The notes under the pieces were generated by a model. That model was not told the DNA's origin, ran no database searches, and saw only the letters and a list, made by a program, of their open reading frames with translations. The translations under genes and the position numbers were made by a program. From JAAYAY01 sp964429355 (GTDB lineage: Bacteria > Planctomycetota > Planctomycetia > Pirellulales > Thermoguttaceae), in NCBI GenBank assembly GCA_964429355.1, contig CAYSCH010000406.1:1-8364 (forward strand): a DNA stretch of 8,364 nucleotides. Direction: 5' to 3'. Position 1 is the stretch's first letter, and the number at the start of each line of letters is the position of its first letter. Shown one piece after another: positions 1 through 6,729 of the stretch.

Positions 1-827
1 AGAGTTCGCACGATGAAGAGTCCCAATCCCGTGCCAGGTTTTTCCCGTTCGAGTTCCACTCCCAAACGGCGGAAACGTTCGAAGACTTTGCTACGGAGTG
101 TCTTGGGGATCCCCATGCCATTGTCGCAGATCTGGATGAGCACGTTGCCGTTGGCGGGCCGCTTCAGAACCACGTCGACCCGAGGTTCGACACCAGCGTA
201 CTTGACCGCATTGTCGATCAGGTTTCGGAAAATCAGCTCCAGATCGACCTGCCGCGCACGAATGCGGCACGGCTCGATACTGCGACGGATCGACTCGGGA
301 GGCACGCGATATCGACTGCGAACGGTCTCCGAGCATTCCTCGAGCACATCGACCAGAGACACCTCTCCCAACTCCTCCTTCTCGGCAGGAGCACTATCCA
401 GACGGCCGGCGCTGAGCACCTGGTTGACCAGCAGATCGAGGCGGTCAAGGTCCTCGAGCATGTATTGATGAAAGCTCTCACGCTCCTCGTCGCTCACCTG
501 GCGGCGGCTCAGGGTCTGCAGGCACAACTTCATGGAGGCGATGGGAGACTTGAATTCATGGGTCACGCTGTCGAGAAAATTGGCCTGGCGCTGATTGAAA
601 TTGATCGTCTTGATCGAAAAGACAAGGTAGACGATCACGCCCGCCAGGAGGGCCACGATGAAGATCGTTCCCACCGAGAGAAGCGTCCAGTTAAGCCCGG
701 CGAATTGCGTATTGGCCAGGGCTCCGAACGTGGCCAGCAGAACCCAGCCGACGGTGAGGATGATCAGAATGATGATCATCACGACGGCCAGAATGATCGG
801 CAGACGAAGGGAGCGGCGGGGCGACAT
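1..827 (-). CDS. Sensor histidine kinase, two TM segments, C-terminus cut by window edge
   Basis: Membrane-bound sensor kinase that would autophosphorylate on a histidine and pass phosphate to a response regulator. The frame is open from an ATG at 827 down to base 1 (275 residues visible). Two hydrophobic segments (about 11-34 and 47-71) are separated by only about a dozen residues, so there is no extracytoplasmic sensor domain and no obvious HAMP. The H-box is FLDSVTHEFKSP at 84-95, with H90 as phospho-acceptor. The N-box is RNLIDNAVKYAG (201-212), the G1 box DNGMGIP (235-241), the F-box FERFRR (249-254) and the G2 box GTGLGLFI (265-272). Probably only some 30-60 residues are missing. The start is the first in-frame ATG after an in-frame TAG; there is no clear Shine-Dalgarno. 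The signal sensed is unknown, and a partner regulator would lie beyond base 1. Family certain, role unknown. Confidence 0.95.
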   Translation of the reverse strand, partial: MSPRRSLRLPIILAVVMIIILIILTVGWVLLATFGALANTQFAGLNWTLLSVGTIFIVALLAGVIVYLVFSIKTINFNQRQANFLDSVTHEFKSPIASMKLCLQTLSRRQVSDEERESFHQYMLEDLDRLDLLVNQVLSAGRLDSAPAEKEELGEVSLVDVLEECSETVRSRYRVPPESIRRSIEPCRIRARQVDLELIFRNLIDNAVKYAGVEPRVDVVLKRPANGNVLIQICDNGMGIPKTLRSKVFERFRRLGVELEREKPGTGLGLFIVRT

Positions 828-1298
828 GAAAGATGCGGTCTTAGGATGACAGGGCTAGAACCAATCGCCAAATCACGCGGAAGGTCTCCCACGGACGGAA
901 GGCATTCGGATCGGTTCTGAAATTGTCAACGCGATCTGTCGAGCGTAACATTCCAGCCGGGCACTGGTCAACGGAGAGAGGTGGGCTTGGCGGGCTTCTT
1001 CCGGCTCAACTGGTTGATCTGGGGTGCCTTGCGCGAGATAGGAAAACAGGAAACCGGGCCCGCTCAGGGCTCCGTCAACGGGCGGCGATCATCTGTCTCA
1101 TTGCGAGTTGGTCTCTCGTCCTGAACGAACAATCGAGCTACAGTAGCCATCGAAGCTGTCTCCGGAACAAAAAATCGTGGTGAACACTCCAAGAGAACCT
1201 TCAGTATGTTGTAGAATGTTCGTAATCATCAAACAATCGGGATTGCCCAGTCTGATGGCCTTTGCTGGCCGTGAGAACGGGGAAAAAAGGAGTCGACC
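828..1298. other. Divergent intergenic region, 471 bp
   Basis: Lies between the minus-strand kinase and the plus-strand glutaminase-like gene, so it should hold both promoters. On the minus strand TTGACA at 929-924 is a perfect -35 hexamer, but only weak -10 matches (AATGCC or GAATGC) follow at 16-17 nt. On the plus strand TAGAAT at 1212-1217 is a 5/6 match to a -10 box without a convincing -35. Open frames here show no family signature, and I see no RNA gene. Confidence 0.5.
906..929 (-). promoter_or_regulatory. Possible promoter of the histidine kinase gene
   Basis: Minus-strand TTGACA (929-924) is a perfect sigma70-type -35. The best -10 at suitable spacing is poor, so a 5' end about 90 nt upstream of the kinase ATG is only a weak prediction. 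Planctomycete promoters often diverge from the E. coli consensus. Confidence 0.2.
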
Positions 1299-3374
1299 AT
1301 GCGATTTGCCGCATTCCTGGCGTTGTTCTTCTCGTCACTCGCGATACCTCTCCCGGCCGACGATGTTCAAACTCTCCGCCCGCCGGCGGTTCCGCTGGTC
1401 ACGCACGATCCCTATTTCAGTATCTGGTCGGGGAGCGATCATCCGGCCGAGAACTGGCCGCAACACTGGACCGAAAAGGTTCACGCCCTGTGTTCAATGG
1501 TGCGCGTGGATGGAAAGGTGTATCGCCTGCTGGGAATGGAATCGAAAGAGGCCCAAGTGGCCAGGCTGGTGAGCTTGCGAGTCTGGCCGACCCGCACGGT
1601 CTATTCGCTCGAGGCCGGCGGGGTGACGATCGGGCTGACGTTCACCAGCCCCTTGCTGCCTGACGATCTGGAACTGGTCGGCCGGCCGGTGACTTACATT
1701 GCCTGGAGTGTGGCAAGCAGTGACGGCGCGGCTCACGAAGTGGAGCTCTACTTCGACCACACGGCCGAACTCGTGGTCAACGACCCCAAGCAGAACGTCG
1801 AGTGGTCCCGGGTGGAGACTCAAGGTCTCGACGTGATGCGAATGGGCACGGTGGACCAGCCGGTCCTGGCGAAGGACGGTGACGACCTCCGTATTGACTG
1901 GGGTTATTCCTATCTGGCTATCCCGGAGAAGCAAGATGCCCAAACGCTGATCGCCGGTGCTCCGGTCGCTCGTGAGAGCTTTGTGACCGCGGGACGGATC
2001 GAGGGGAGCGACGACACGAACAAGCCTCGTCCGGCCGGGGAGAGCTGGCCGGTATCGGCCGTGGCCTTCGATTGCGCTCGGGTATCGAGCACGCCCGTCG
2101 AGAAATGGCTGATGCTGGCCTACGACGACGTGTATTCGATCCAGTACTTCGAAGACAAGCTTCAGCCGTGGTGGCGACGCAACGGCGCTGAGCCGTCCGA
2201 GATGCTGACAAAGGCAGCGGCCGAGTATGCCGAGATTCTCGACCGTTGCCGGCAATTCGACGAAGAACTGACGGCCGACGCCGCCCAGATCGGGGGGCCG
2301 AAGTATGCCGACCTGTGTGCCCTGGCGTACCGCCAGGCGTTCGCCGCCCACAAACTGGTTGCCGCGCCGGATGGTGCCCCCCTGTTCTTCTCCAAGGAGA
2401 ACGATTCTAACGGGTGCATCGCCACGGTCGACGTGGCGTACCCGGCCTCGCCCATCTTTGCGCTGTTGTCGAACGATCTTTTGAAGGCGATGGTGGAACC
2501 GGTCTTTCGCTATGCGGCCATGGACCGCTGGCGGTTCGACTTCGCGCCCCATGATTTGGGGCGGTACCCCAAGGCCACCGGACAGCGATACGGCGGCGGC
2601 GAGAAGACGGAAGAGAACCAGATGCCGGTGGAGGAATGCGGCAACATGATCATCATGGCGGCCATGATCAGCCAGGTCGACGGCAACACGGCCTATGTCG
2701 AACGGTTCTGGCCCCAGCTCAGCCAGTGGGCGGCCTACCTGAAATCCAAGGGACTGGATCCGGAGAACCAGCTCTGCACGGACGATTTTGCCGGGCACCT
2801 GGCCCACAACGCGAACCTCTCGCTCAAGGCGATTGTCGCACTGGGGGCCTACGCCAAGATGTGCAAGATGGCCGGGCGAAACGAAGAAGCGGCCCAATAC
2901 CGCCGCACCGCGGAAGAGTTTGCATCCGAGTGGGCGAAGCTGGCCGACGACGGCGACCATTTTCGACTGGCGTTCAACGCGCCCGGCACGTGGAGTCAGA
3001 AATACAACCTCGTCTGGGACAAGCTCCTGGGCCTCGAACTGTTCCCTGACACGATCGCCCGTCGCGAGATCGCCTACTACAAGACGAAGCTCAACGAGTT
3101 TGGCCTGCCACTGGACAACCGCGAGCTCTATTCGAAGACCGATTGGCAGGTCTGGACGGCGACGCTGGCGGAGACCCGGGGAGATTTCGACACGCTGATG
3201 GAGCCTGTTTACGCCTTCGTCAGCAAGACTCCCCAACGGGTGGCGCTCACCGACTGGTACTGGACCAACACATCGGAACGCCGCGGGTTCAAGGCTCGAT
3301 CGGTGATCGGCGGCGTGTATATCAAGATCCTGAGCGACAGACCCACGTGGGAAAAGTGGTCGAAGAAGAAGTAG
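1299..3374 (+). CDS. Secreted glutaminase A-like protein (DUF4964/DUF5127/DUF4965/DUF1793 architecture)
   Basis: 691 residues, close to the usual length of GtaA-type glutaminases, which in characterised fungal members hydrolyse glutamine to glutamate outside the cell. An AAGGAG Shine-Dalgarno at 1287-1292, 6 nt before the ATG, fixes the start. Residues 1-20 are a signal peptide (hydrophobic run, probable cleavage after LPA). The N-terminal block carries RPPAVPLVTHDPYFSIWS and HWTEK..L..MVRVDGKVYRLLG, typical of the DUF4964/5127 start. The central block has YADLCALAYRQAFAAHKL from residue 336 and FSKENDSNGC around 363-373. The C-terminal all-helical block has MPVEECGNMI (442-451), DDFAGHLAHNANLSLKAI (495-512) and DWYWTNTSERRGFKARSVIGG near the end. 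Exported to the periplasm or surface, no lipobox. The gene stands alone. Family is confident; glutamine as the true substrate is only inferred, as bacterial members are poorly studied. Confidence 0.9.
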   Translation: MRFAAFLALFFSSLAIPLPADDVQTLRPPAVPLVTHDPYFSIWSGSDHPAENWPQHWTEKVHALCSMVRVDGKVYRLLGMESKEAQVARLVSLRVWPTRTVYSLEAGGVTIGLTFTSPLLPDDLELVGRPVTYIAWSVASSDGAAHEVELYFDHTAELVVNDPKQNVEWSRVETQGLDVMRMGTVDQPVLAKDGDDLRIDWGYSYLAIPEKQDAQTLIAGAPVARESFVTAGRIEGSDDTNKPRPAGESWPVSAVAFDCARVSSTPVEKWLMLAYDDVYSIQYFEDKLQPWWRRNGAEPSEMLTKAAAEYAEILDRCRQFDEELTADAAQIGGPKYADLCALAYRQAFAAHKLVAAPDGAPLFFSKENDSNGCIATVDVAYPASPIFALLSNDLLKAMVEPVFRYAAMDRWRFDFAPHDLGRYPKATGQRYGGGEKTEENQMPVEECGNMIIMAAMISQVDGNTAYVERFWPQLSQWAAYLKSKGLDPENQLCTDDFAGHLAHNANLSLKAIVALGAYAKMCKMAGRNEEAAQYRRTAEEFASEWAKLADDGDHFRLAFNAPGTWSQKYNLVWDKLLGLELFPDTIARREIAYYKTKLNEFGLPLDNRELYSKTDWQVWTATLAETRGDFDTLMEPVYAFVSKTPQRVALTDWYWTNTSERRGFKARSVIGGVYIKILSDRPTWEKWSKKK

Positions 3375-3376
3375 CC

Positions 3377-3396
3377 CTCGCGCTCCGTTGCGCGAG
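3377..3396 (+). terminator. GC-rich hairpin just after the glutaminase-like gene
   Basis: CTCGCGC (3377-3383) pairs perfectly with GCGCGAG (3390-3396) across a 6-nt loop, starting 2 nt after the stop codon. No T-run follows, so it could be a non-classical terminator or an mRNA 3' stabiliser rather than a standard intrinsic terminator. Confidence 0.4.
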
Positions 3397-3463
3397 CCCC
3401 AAGCCGTCATGGGAGTGCGTCTGACCCGTCGTCGCATTCCCCCACGGCTGCTACGGTGGCGCC

Positions 3464-4177
3464 ATGAACGCAAGACTAGCCCTTCTTGTTCGCCTCCATG
3501 CGATTTGCCGCGAGATGGATCTTAGCGATGTCGGCCATATCAAGTGGGAAGACGGTCGGGTCATCCGTTCGTGTCTGCTTGAGATGAAGCGTGGTGACGC
3601 GAGTGCGTGGACCCGGTTTCTCGACTACCTGCGAAGCCAGGTCGACTTGGCACATGGGGTTCGATGCATACTTGAGAACATCGGCTGGTGTGTTGGCGAC
3701 ATCATCGACGATAATCTGGTGTGGAGGCTCACCAATGAAGCCCCGAGCTTGTTGGATTCTGATCGAGACGAACTGCTGTACCTGGTTTTTTCTCATCCAT
3801 CCGAAGCAGAGCCGATGCAGGCACCAAGCAAGGAGAGTCCGGGCGAGATCATGTATGTCGAGGAAAAGCCGGGGCTGAGTGGTCGCGCCCGCATCGGACG
3901 GGTGCGGCGATCAGCCAGTGGGAAGACGCTGTATTACGCCGGGAGGAAACTGCGGTCGCTCAAGGGGCGGGGCTTCAAGGCCAATTACGTGGATATCGAA
4001 ACGGGGCTCGAATTCTGGGTTTCCAGGTGCCGGAGGGACGGCAACGACACTCTGTACGGGGGCATTATCGAAATCGACGACGACGCCCGTGTGGAGTACT
4101 GGACGACGATTCGCGGGCTTCCGGAGAATGCCCATGTGACCCGATTTCGGGCCGAGGCGAAGTTTCCGAAGCGGTGA
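3464..4177 (+). CDS. Uncharacterised protein: unknown N-terminal half plus compact conserved-looking C-terminal domain
   Basis: 237 residues, no signal peptide or membrane segment, so probably cytoplasmic. Residues 1-129 are acidic and Trp/Leu-rich (WEDGRVIRSCLLEMKRGD, GWCVGDIIDDNLVWRL) and I do not recognise them. Residues 130-230 form a distinct block: MYVEEKPGLSGRARIGRV, then SGKTLYYAGRKLRSLKGRGF, KANYVDIETGLEFWVSRC, and DDDARVEYWTTIRGLPE. From memory, small stand-alone bacterial proteins of about 100 residues share this pattern (IGRV, KTLYY, FKANY.D.ETG.E.W.S) and are uncharacterised. No clear Shine-Dalgarno precedes the ATG. An internal in-frame ATG at 3851, which would give just the C-terminal domain, has AAGGAG at 3830-3835, but 15 nt away, which is too far to be persuasive. 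The gap to the previous gene is 89 nt. Reading frame and coding character are convincing; function unknown. Confidence 0.8.
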   Translation: MNARLALLVRLHAICREMDLSDVGHIKWEDGRVIRSCLLEMKRGDASAWTRFLDYLRSQVDLAHGVRCILENIGWCVGDIIDDNLVWRLTNEAPSLLDSDRDELLYLVFSHPSEAEPMQAPSKESPGEIMYVEEKPGLSGRARIGRVRRSASGKTLYYAGRKLRSLKGRGFKANYVDIETGLEFWVSRCRRDGNDTLYGGIIEIDDDARVEYWTTIRGLPENAHVTRFRAEAKFPKR

Positions 4178-4605
4178 GCGTGGCAGAATCCGGCGTCTCA
4201 GGGTGCGGGTGTTCCAGCATGCGATTATTCTCCAGAATTTCGCGAACCATTTGGAACCCACAGTCGTCTATCATCGTGGAACAGCGATGCACCCCCCCGA
4301 GGATGAACGAGTTGCACGCTATTCAGGAACTTTGAACCGGTGGTGAATTCGATGATTTCGTTGCGGCTGAGCCTGACACAAGAACGGAACGAGGGCAGGT
4401 ATTGCGCGCCTTTTGGCGATAATGCGCCTTCCCATCCCCTACGCTTGTGACGCTCCGCCCTGTGCGGTGGCATGCCCCAAAAGGCCCGGTGTCGCAAGCG
4501 ACCGCCGGGCCTTTTTTTGTTGCCCCTTGACCTGGGTTGGTAGCGGATGTGGTCGCAGCGCCGACTCGAAAGCCGGGGATATTGCAGCGTCGTGAAGGAG
4601 AAACC
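4178..4605. other. Non-coding gap, 428 bp, before the HNH gene
   Basis: No protein family is recognisable on either strand. A small hairpin CGCC-TTTT-GGCG lies at 4407-4418, with a GATAAT -10-like box at 4418-4423 but no good -35. A strong intrinsic terminator sits at 4479-4518. The last 87 nt are the leader of the HNH gene. The roughly 300 nt between the preceding stop codon and the terminator may be a long 3' UTR or an independent small RNA. Confidence 0.5.
4479..4518 (+). terminator. Strong intrinsic terminator, probably bidirectional
   Basis: AAAAGGCCCGG (4479-4489) pairs with CCGGGCCTTTT (4505-4515), an 11-bp stem, and the T-run extends to 7 (4512-4518). Inside the loop GTCGC-AA-GCGAC (4491-4502) adds a second short stem. 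On the opposite strand the same stem is followed by TTTT, so it could stop transcription from both sides. It isolates the HNH gene from upstream transcription. Confidence 0.9.
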
Positions 4606-5202
4606 ATGTTCACCAGAACCCTCGAGCGACCGACCTTGGTGCTCAACTGCCTTTGGCAGCCGATCCGGGTTGCCACGGTGGCCCGGGCCCTGGTTCTGCT
4701 CTGGAACGAGTCGGCTCGCGTCGTCGACCCGGTTGACTACCAGACCTACACCTGGGACGACTGGGCCCGGCTGCGACCGCGCGAGGGGGACGCCTTTGTC
4801 CAAGCCGTCCGGTTCCGGTTGCGTGTTCCCGAAGTGATCACGCTCGCCGGCTACGACCGGTTGCCCAACTCGGCTGTCACCTTCAGCCGCCGCAACATTT
4901 TTAAGCGAGACCACTTTGCCTGCCAGTACTGCGGCCGTCAACCGGGTACCGAGGAATTGACCCTCGACCACGTGATTCCGCGAGCCCAGGGCGGCCAGTC
5001 GACCTGGGAAAACTGCGTGCTGGCCTGCGTGGCGTGCAACAAGCACAAGGCCGACCGAACGCCCGAACAGGCCGGAATGGGACTGAAGCACAAGCCGGTC
5101 CAGCCCAAGTGGAGCCCACTCTACGGTGCCCATACGATCCGCATCGAGAGCTGGAAAAAGTTTCTCAGCGAGGCCTACTGGAATGTTGAGTTGAGAAAGT
5201 AG
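4606..5202 (+). CDS. HNH endonuclease (HNH_5-type)
   Basis: 198 residues from the ATG at 4606, chosen over earlier in-frame starts because AAGGAG (4595-4600) lies 5 nt upstream and conservation begins at LVLNCLWQPIRVATVARAL. The N-terminal segment (about 10-60) matches the lead-in usual for this family (V-L-N..Y/W.P..V....A..L). The catalytic zinc-supported HNH module is at 106-150: CQYC (C106, C109), LTLDHVIPRAQGG with D121-H122, W.NCVLAC and CNKHKADRTPEQAGM (C141, C144, N145). All key residues are present, so it should be an active metal-dependent DNA nuclease. It has no methyltransferase neighbour, so it is not an obvious restriction enzyme. Members are widespread as solitary chromosomal genes in planctomycetes and cyanobacteria, and their cellular role is unknown. 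It has its own leader behind a strong terminator. Confidence 0.93.
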   Translation: MFTRTLERPTLVLNCLWQPIRVATVARALVLLWNESARVVDPVDYQTYTWDDWARLRPREGDAFVQAVRFRLRVPEVITLAGYDRLPNSAVTFSRRNIFKRDHFACQYCGRQPGTEELTLDHVIPRAQGGQSTWENCVLACVACNKHKADRTPEQAGMGLKHKPVQPKWSPLYGAHTIRIESWKKFLSEAYWNVELRK

Positions 5203-5256
5203 CCCTTCAGATTGGAGACTGGAGACCGAAGGCTGGAGGGGGGAAGCGGTGGAAGA

Positions 5257-5292
5257 CGTCCTGGCCTGGAAGTGCCATTTCGTGCCAGGACG
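5257..5292. repeat. 9-bp perfect inverted repeat between the HNH and SGNH genes
   Basis: CGTCCTGGC (5257-5265) and GCCAGGACG (5284-5292) are exact reverse complements around an 18-nt loop that can close further (GAA/TTC). No T-run follows on the + strand. It lies 54 nt after the HNH stop and 87 nt before the SGNH start, so it could be a weak terminator or an operator. Just upstream (about 5211-5238) is a degenerate TGGAGA-type direct repeat. Confidence 0.5.
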
Positions 5293-5378
5293 ACACACGG
5301 GTGGGCGTCTGGGACGCAGACGGTCTACAATTGGCGGTTGAACCAGATCGTCCACCCGAATATTTTGGAGCCCTTGGC

Positions 5379-6296
5379 ATGATTCGCTGCACCATCGCTG
5401 TCGCTGCCATTGTTCTGGCGGGGATTCAGGCCCACGCCCAGGACGGCAAGGCCCTGCGCATTTACTTCGTCGGCAACAGTGTCACCGACACGATCAACTA
5501 CCGGGGGTTGGCCGAGCTGGCGAAGAGCCGCGGGCACCAGCATGTTTGGGGCCGCCACATGATTCCCGGTGCGCCGCTCCAATGGATCTGGGAACATCCC
5601 AAGGACGGTTTTCAGGAAGAGCCCTTCGGCCTCTACCCGACCGCCCTTGCCGATCACCCGTGGAATGTCTTGAGTCTCCAGCCCTTCGACCGGCACCTGG
5701 ATGGCAGCGACGGCGACCTGGCGACGGCGAAGAACTTCATCGACCTGGCACTGCCCAAGAGCCCGGATTTGCAGGTCTACGTCTACGCACGCTGGCCCCG
5801 GCAGGGGAAGGACGACTTCGACACGGCCTGGCTGAAAAAGTACACAGGCGGTTGGGATGGAACAAACGAAACGAAGGACTACTTCGAACGACTTACGCTG
5901 GAGCTTCGCAAGTCGTACCCGAAGCTGGACAGGCCGGTCTTGATGGTGCCGGTGGGACACGTCATGTACGAGCTGAACCAGCGGATGAAGGCCGGCCTGG
6001 TGCCGGGCTACAAGCAGATCCAGGATATCTTCGTTGACGGTATCCACCTGAACAATATTGGCTCCTACGTTGCCGGATGCACCTACTTTGCCACGCTTTA
6101 TCGGGAGGATCCGAAGGGGTTGCCGGGTGAGCCGTACAACGTGACGGACCCAAAGCTGGCCGAAACCATTCACGACACGGTATGGAAGGTGGTCAGCACG
6201 CATGAATTGGCAGGAGTGGCGAAGGTCGCTCCCGGCGATGGAAAGGCGAGAGACCAGGCCAAACCCGTGTCGATCTCCGGTGGCACAGACCGTTGA
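5379..6296 (+). CDS. Secreted SGNH/GDSL-like hydrolase
   Basis: 305 residues from the ATG at 5379, chosen because GGAG (5367-5370) lies 8 nt upstream and a signal peptide starts exactly there (hydrophobic 5-16, likely cleavage after AHA at residue 20). An upstream ATG at 5301 would add a charged, non-conserved tail. The SGNH fold is suggested by block I VGNSVTD (nucleophile S34 in place of the GDS serine), the block II glycine in MIPGAPL (G64) and block V DGIHLNNIGSY with catalytic D220 and H223. WNVLSLQPFD lies where block III would be, but the Asn of that block is not obvious. The likely activity is ester hydrolysis, for example of acetylated polysaccharides, in the periplasm or outside the cell. 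Substrate cannot be told. The last 25 or so residues are low-conservation tail. Monocistronic by spacing. Confidence 0.85.
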   Translation: MIRCTIAVAAIVLAGIQAHAQDGKALRIYFVGNSVTDTINYRGLAELAKSRGHQHVWGRHMIPGAPLQWIWEHPKDGFQEEPFGLYPTALADHPWNVLSLQPFDRHLDGSDGDLATAKNFIDLALPKSPDLQVYVYARWPRQGKDDFDTAWLKKYTGGWDGTNETKDYFERLTLELRKSYPKLDRPVLMVPVGHVMYELNQRMKAGLVPGYKQIQDIFVDGIHLNNIGSYVAGCTYFATLYREDPKGLPGEPYNVTDPKLAETIHDTVWKVVSTHELAGVAKVAPGDGKARDQAKPVSISGGTDR

Positions 6297-6341
6297 AGAT
6301 AAGGTGTCCGATGCAGTTACACACCCAAAAAAGCCTCACTT

Positions 6342-6432
6342 GTCCTTGGAGTGTGACGGAGGCACACGACCGTGCGAAGGTCGTTGGACCAACGCGGCGC
6401 GTCGGTGCCCGGTTCGACTCCTGGCAGGGATA
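6342..6432 (+). tRNA. tRNA-like element A, anticodon position GCG, 24-nt variable region
   Basis: Folds as a full cloverleaf. Acceptor GTCCTTG (6342-6348) pairs with CAGGGAT (6425-6431) in 7 bp, two of them G-U. The D arm is GTGT/GCAC with loop GACGGAG. The anticodon stem CGACC/GGTCG carries loop GTGCGAA (6372-6378) with T33 and positions 34-36 reading GCG (formally Arg). The T arm is CCCGG-TTCGACT-CCTGG with one C-T mismatch, and discriminator A is 6432. The variable region (6384-6407) is 24 nt and can form an ACCAACGC/GCGTCGGT stem with one mismatch and loop GGC, as in class II tRNAs (Leu, Ser, Tyr), which does not fit a GCG anticodon. Positions 8 and 14 are G, not the usual T and A. No CCA is encoded. 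Either a divergent tRNA or a decayed one. Confidence 0.5.
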
Positions 6433-6434
6433 CT

Positions 6435-6524
6435 GACGCTGGAGCCAGACGGCACGGCGACCGGCTGCGGGCACCGACTGCAGGTTGGTCCGGTCTTGAG
6501 TGGGTTCGACTCCCACCGGCGCCT
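6435..6524 (+). tRNA. tRNA-like element B with enlarged anticodon arm
   Basis: Begins 2 nt after element A. Acceptor GACGCTG (6435-6441) pairs with CGGCGCC (6517-6523) except A2-C71. The D arm is GCCA/CGGC (3 bp plus a mismatch) with loop GACGGCA. The lower anticodon stem is ACCGG/CCGGT (6460-6464/6490-6494), extendable by a G-C pair. The variable loop CTTGA is 5 nt, the T arm GTGGG-TTCGACT-CCCAC is perfect, and discriminator T (6524) starts a T5 run. Between the lower stems lie 25 nt instead of 7: an 8-nt bulge, then a second stem ACCGA/TTGGT (6473-6477/6485-6489) with 7-nt loop CTGCAGG, whose centre GCA and T33 look like a Cys anticodon loop. U73 is also usual in tRNA-Cys. G8 and G14 are shared with element A. 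Confidence 0.5.
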
Positions 6525-6572
6525 TTTTCGATCCGCAGATCAGGCTGTGCCTGACAGGATGAAAGCAATTTT

Positions 6573-6644
6573 GGAGCCGCTAACAGAACCACCGGTTGTG
6601 CACATCCATGCCCGTGGGGGACTCGTACGTTTTGTGAGGGCTCC
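6573..6644 (+). repeat. 72-nt segment closed by a 6-bp inverted repeat
   Basis: GGAGCC (6573-6578) and GGCTCC (6639-6644) are exact complements exactly a tRNA length apart, with a small AACC/GGTT hairpin inside. There is no T-loop and no anticodon arm, so I do not call it a tRNA. It may be a remnant or chance. Confidence 0.25.
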
Positions 6645-6655
6645 TCAAGACTCGA

Positions 6656-6729
6656 CGCTGATCTCGCCTTTTCCAGCGGCGCACTCGGCCCCGTGCGAAT
6701 TCGGTTGGCCCGGTGTGTCCCGCGAGTGG
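6656..6729 (+). repeat. Nested inverted repeats with a motif shared with element A
   Basis: CGCTG (6656-6660) pairs with CAGCG (6674-6678), and CACTCG (6682-6687) pairs with CGAGTG (6723-6728) around a GGCC/GGCC pair. Within it GTGCGAATTCGGTTGG (6693-6708) resembles GTGCGAAGGTCGTTGG of element A (6372-6387), 13 of 16 identical. Possibly a decayed relative of element A; weak. Confidence 0.25.

Noticed and set aside
923..1183. 86-codon + frame in the first intergenic region
   Set aside because: No ribosome binding site, no recognisable motif, and low-quality composition.
1494..3473. 659-codon minus-strand frame opposite the glutaminase-like gene
   Set aside because: Antisense shadow of a well-supported gene in GC-rich DNA; no recognisable motifs and Arg/Gly-rich composition.
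4225..5355. 376-codon minus-strand frame across the HNH gene and its leader
   Set aside because: Lies opposite a gene with intact catalytic motifs and crosses a strong terminator; no family signature.
5325..6203. 292-codon minus-strand frame opposite the SGNH hydrolase
   Set aside because: Antisense shadow; the + strand has a signal peptide, Shine-Dalgarno and SGNH blocks.
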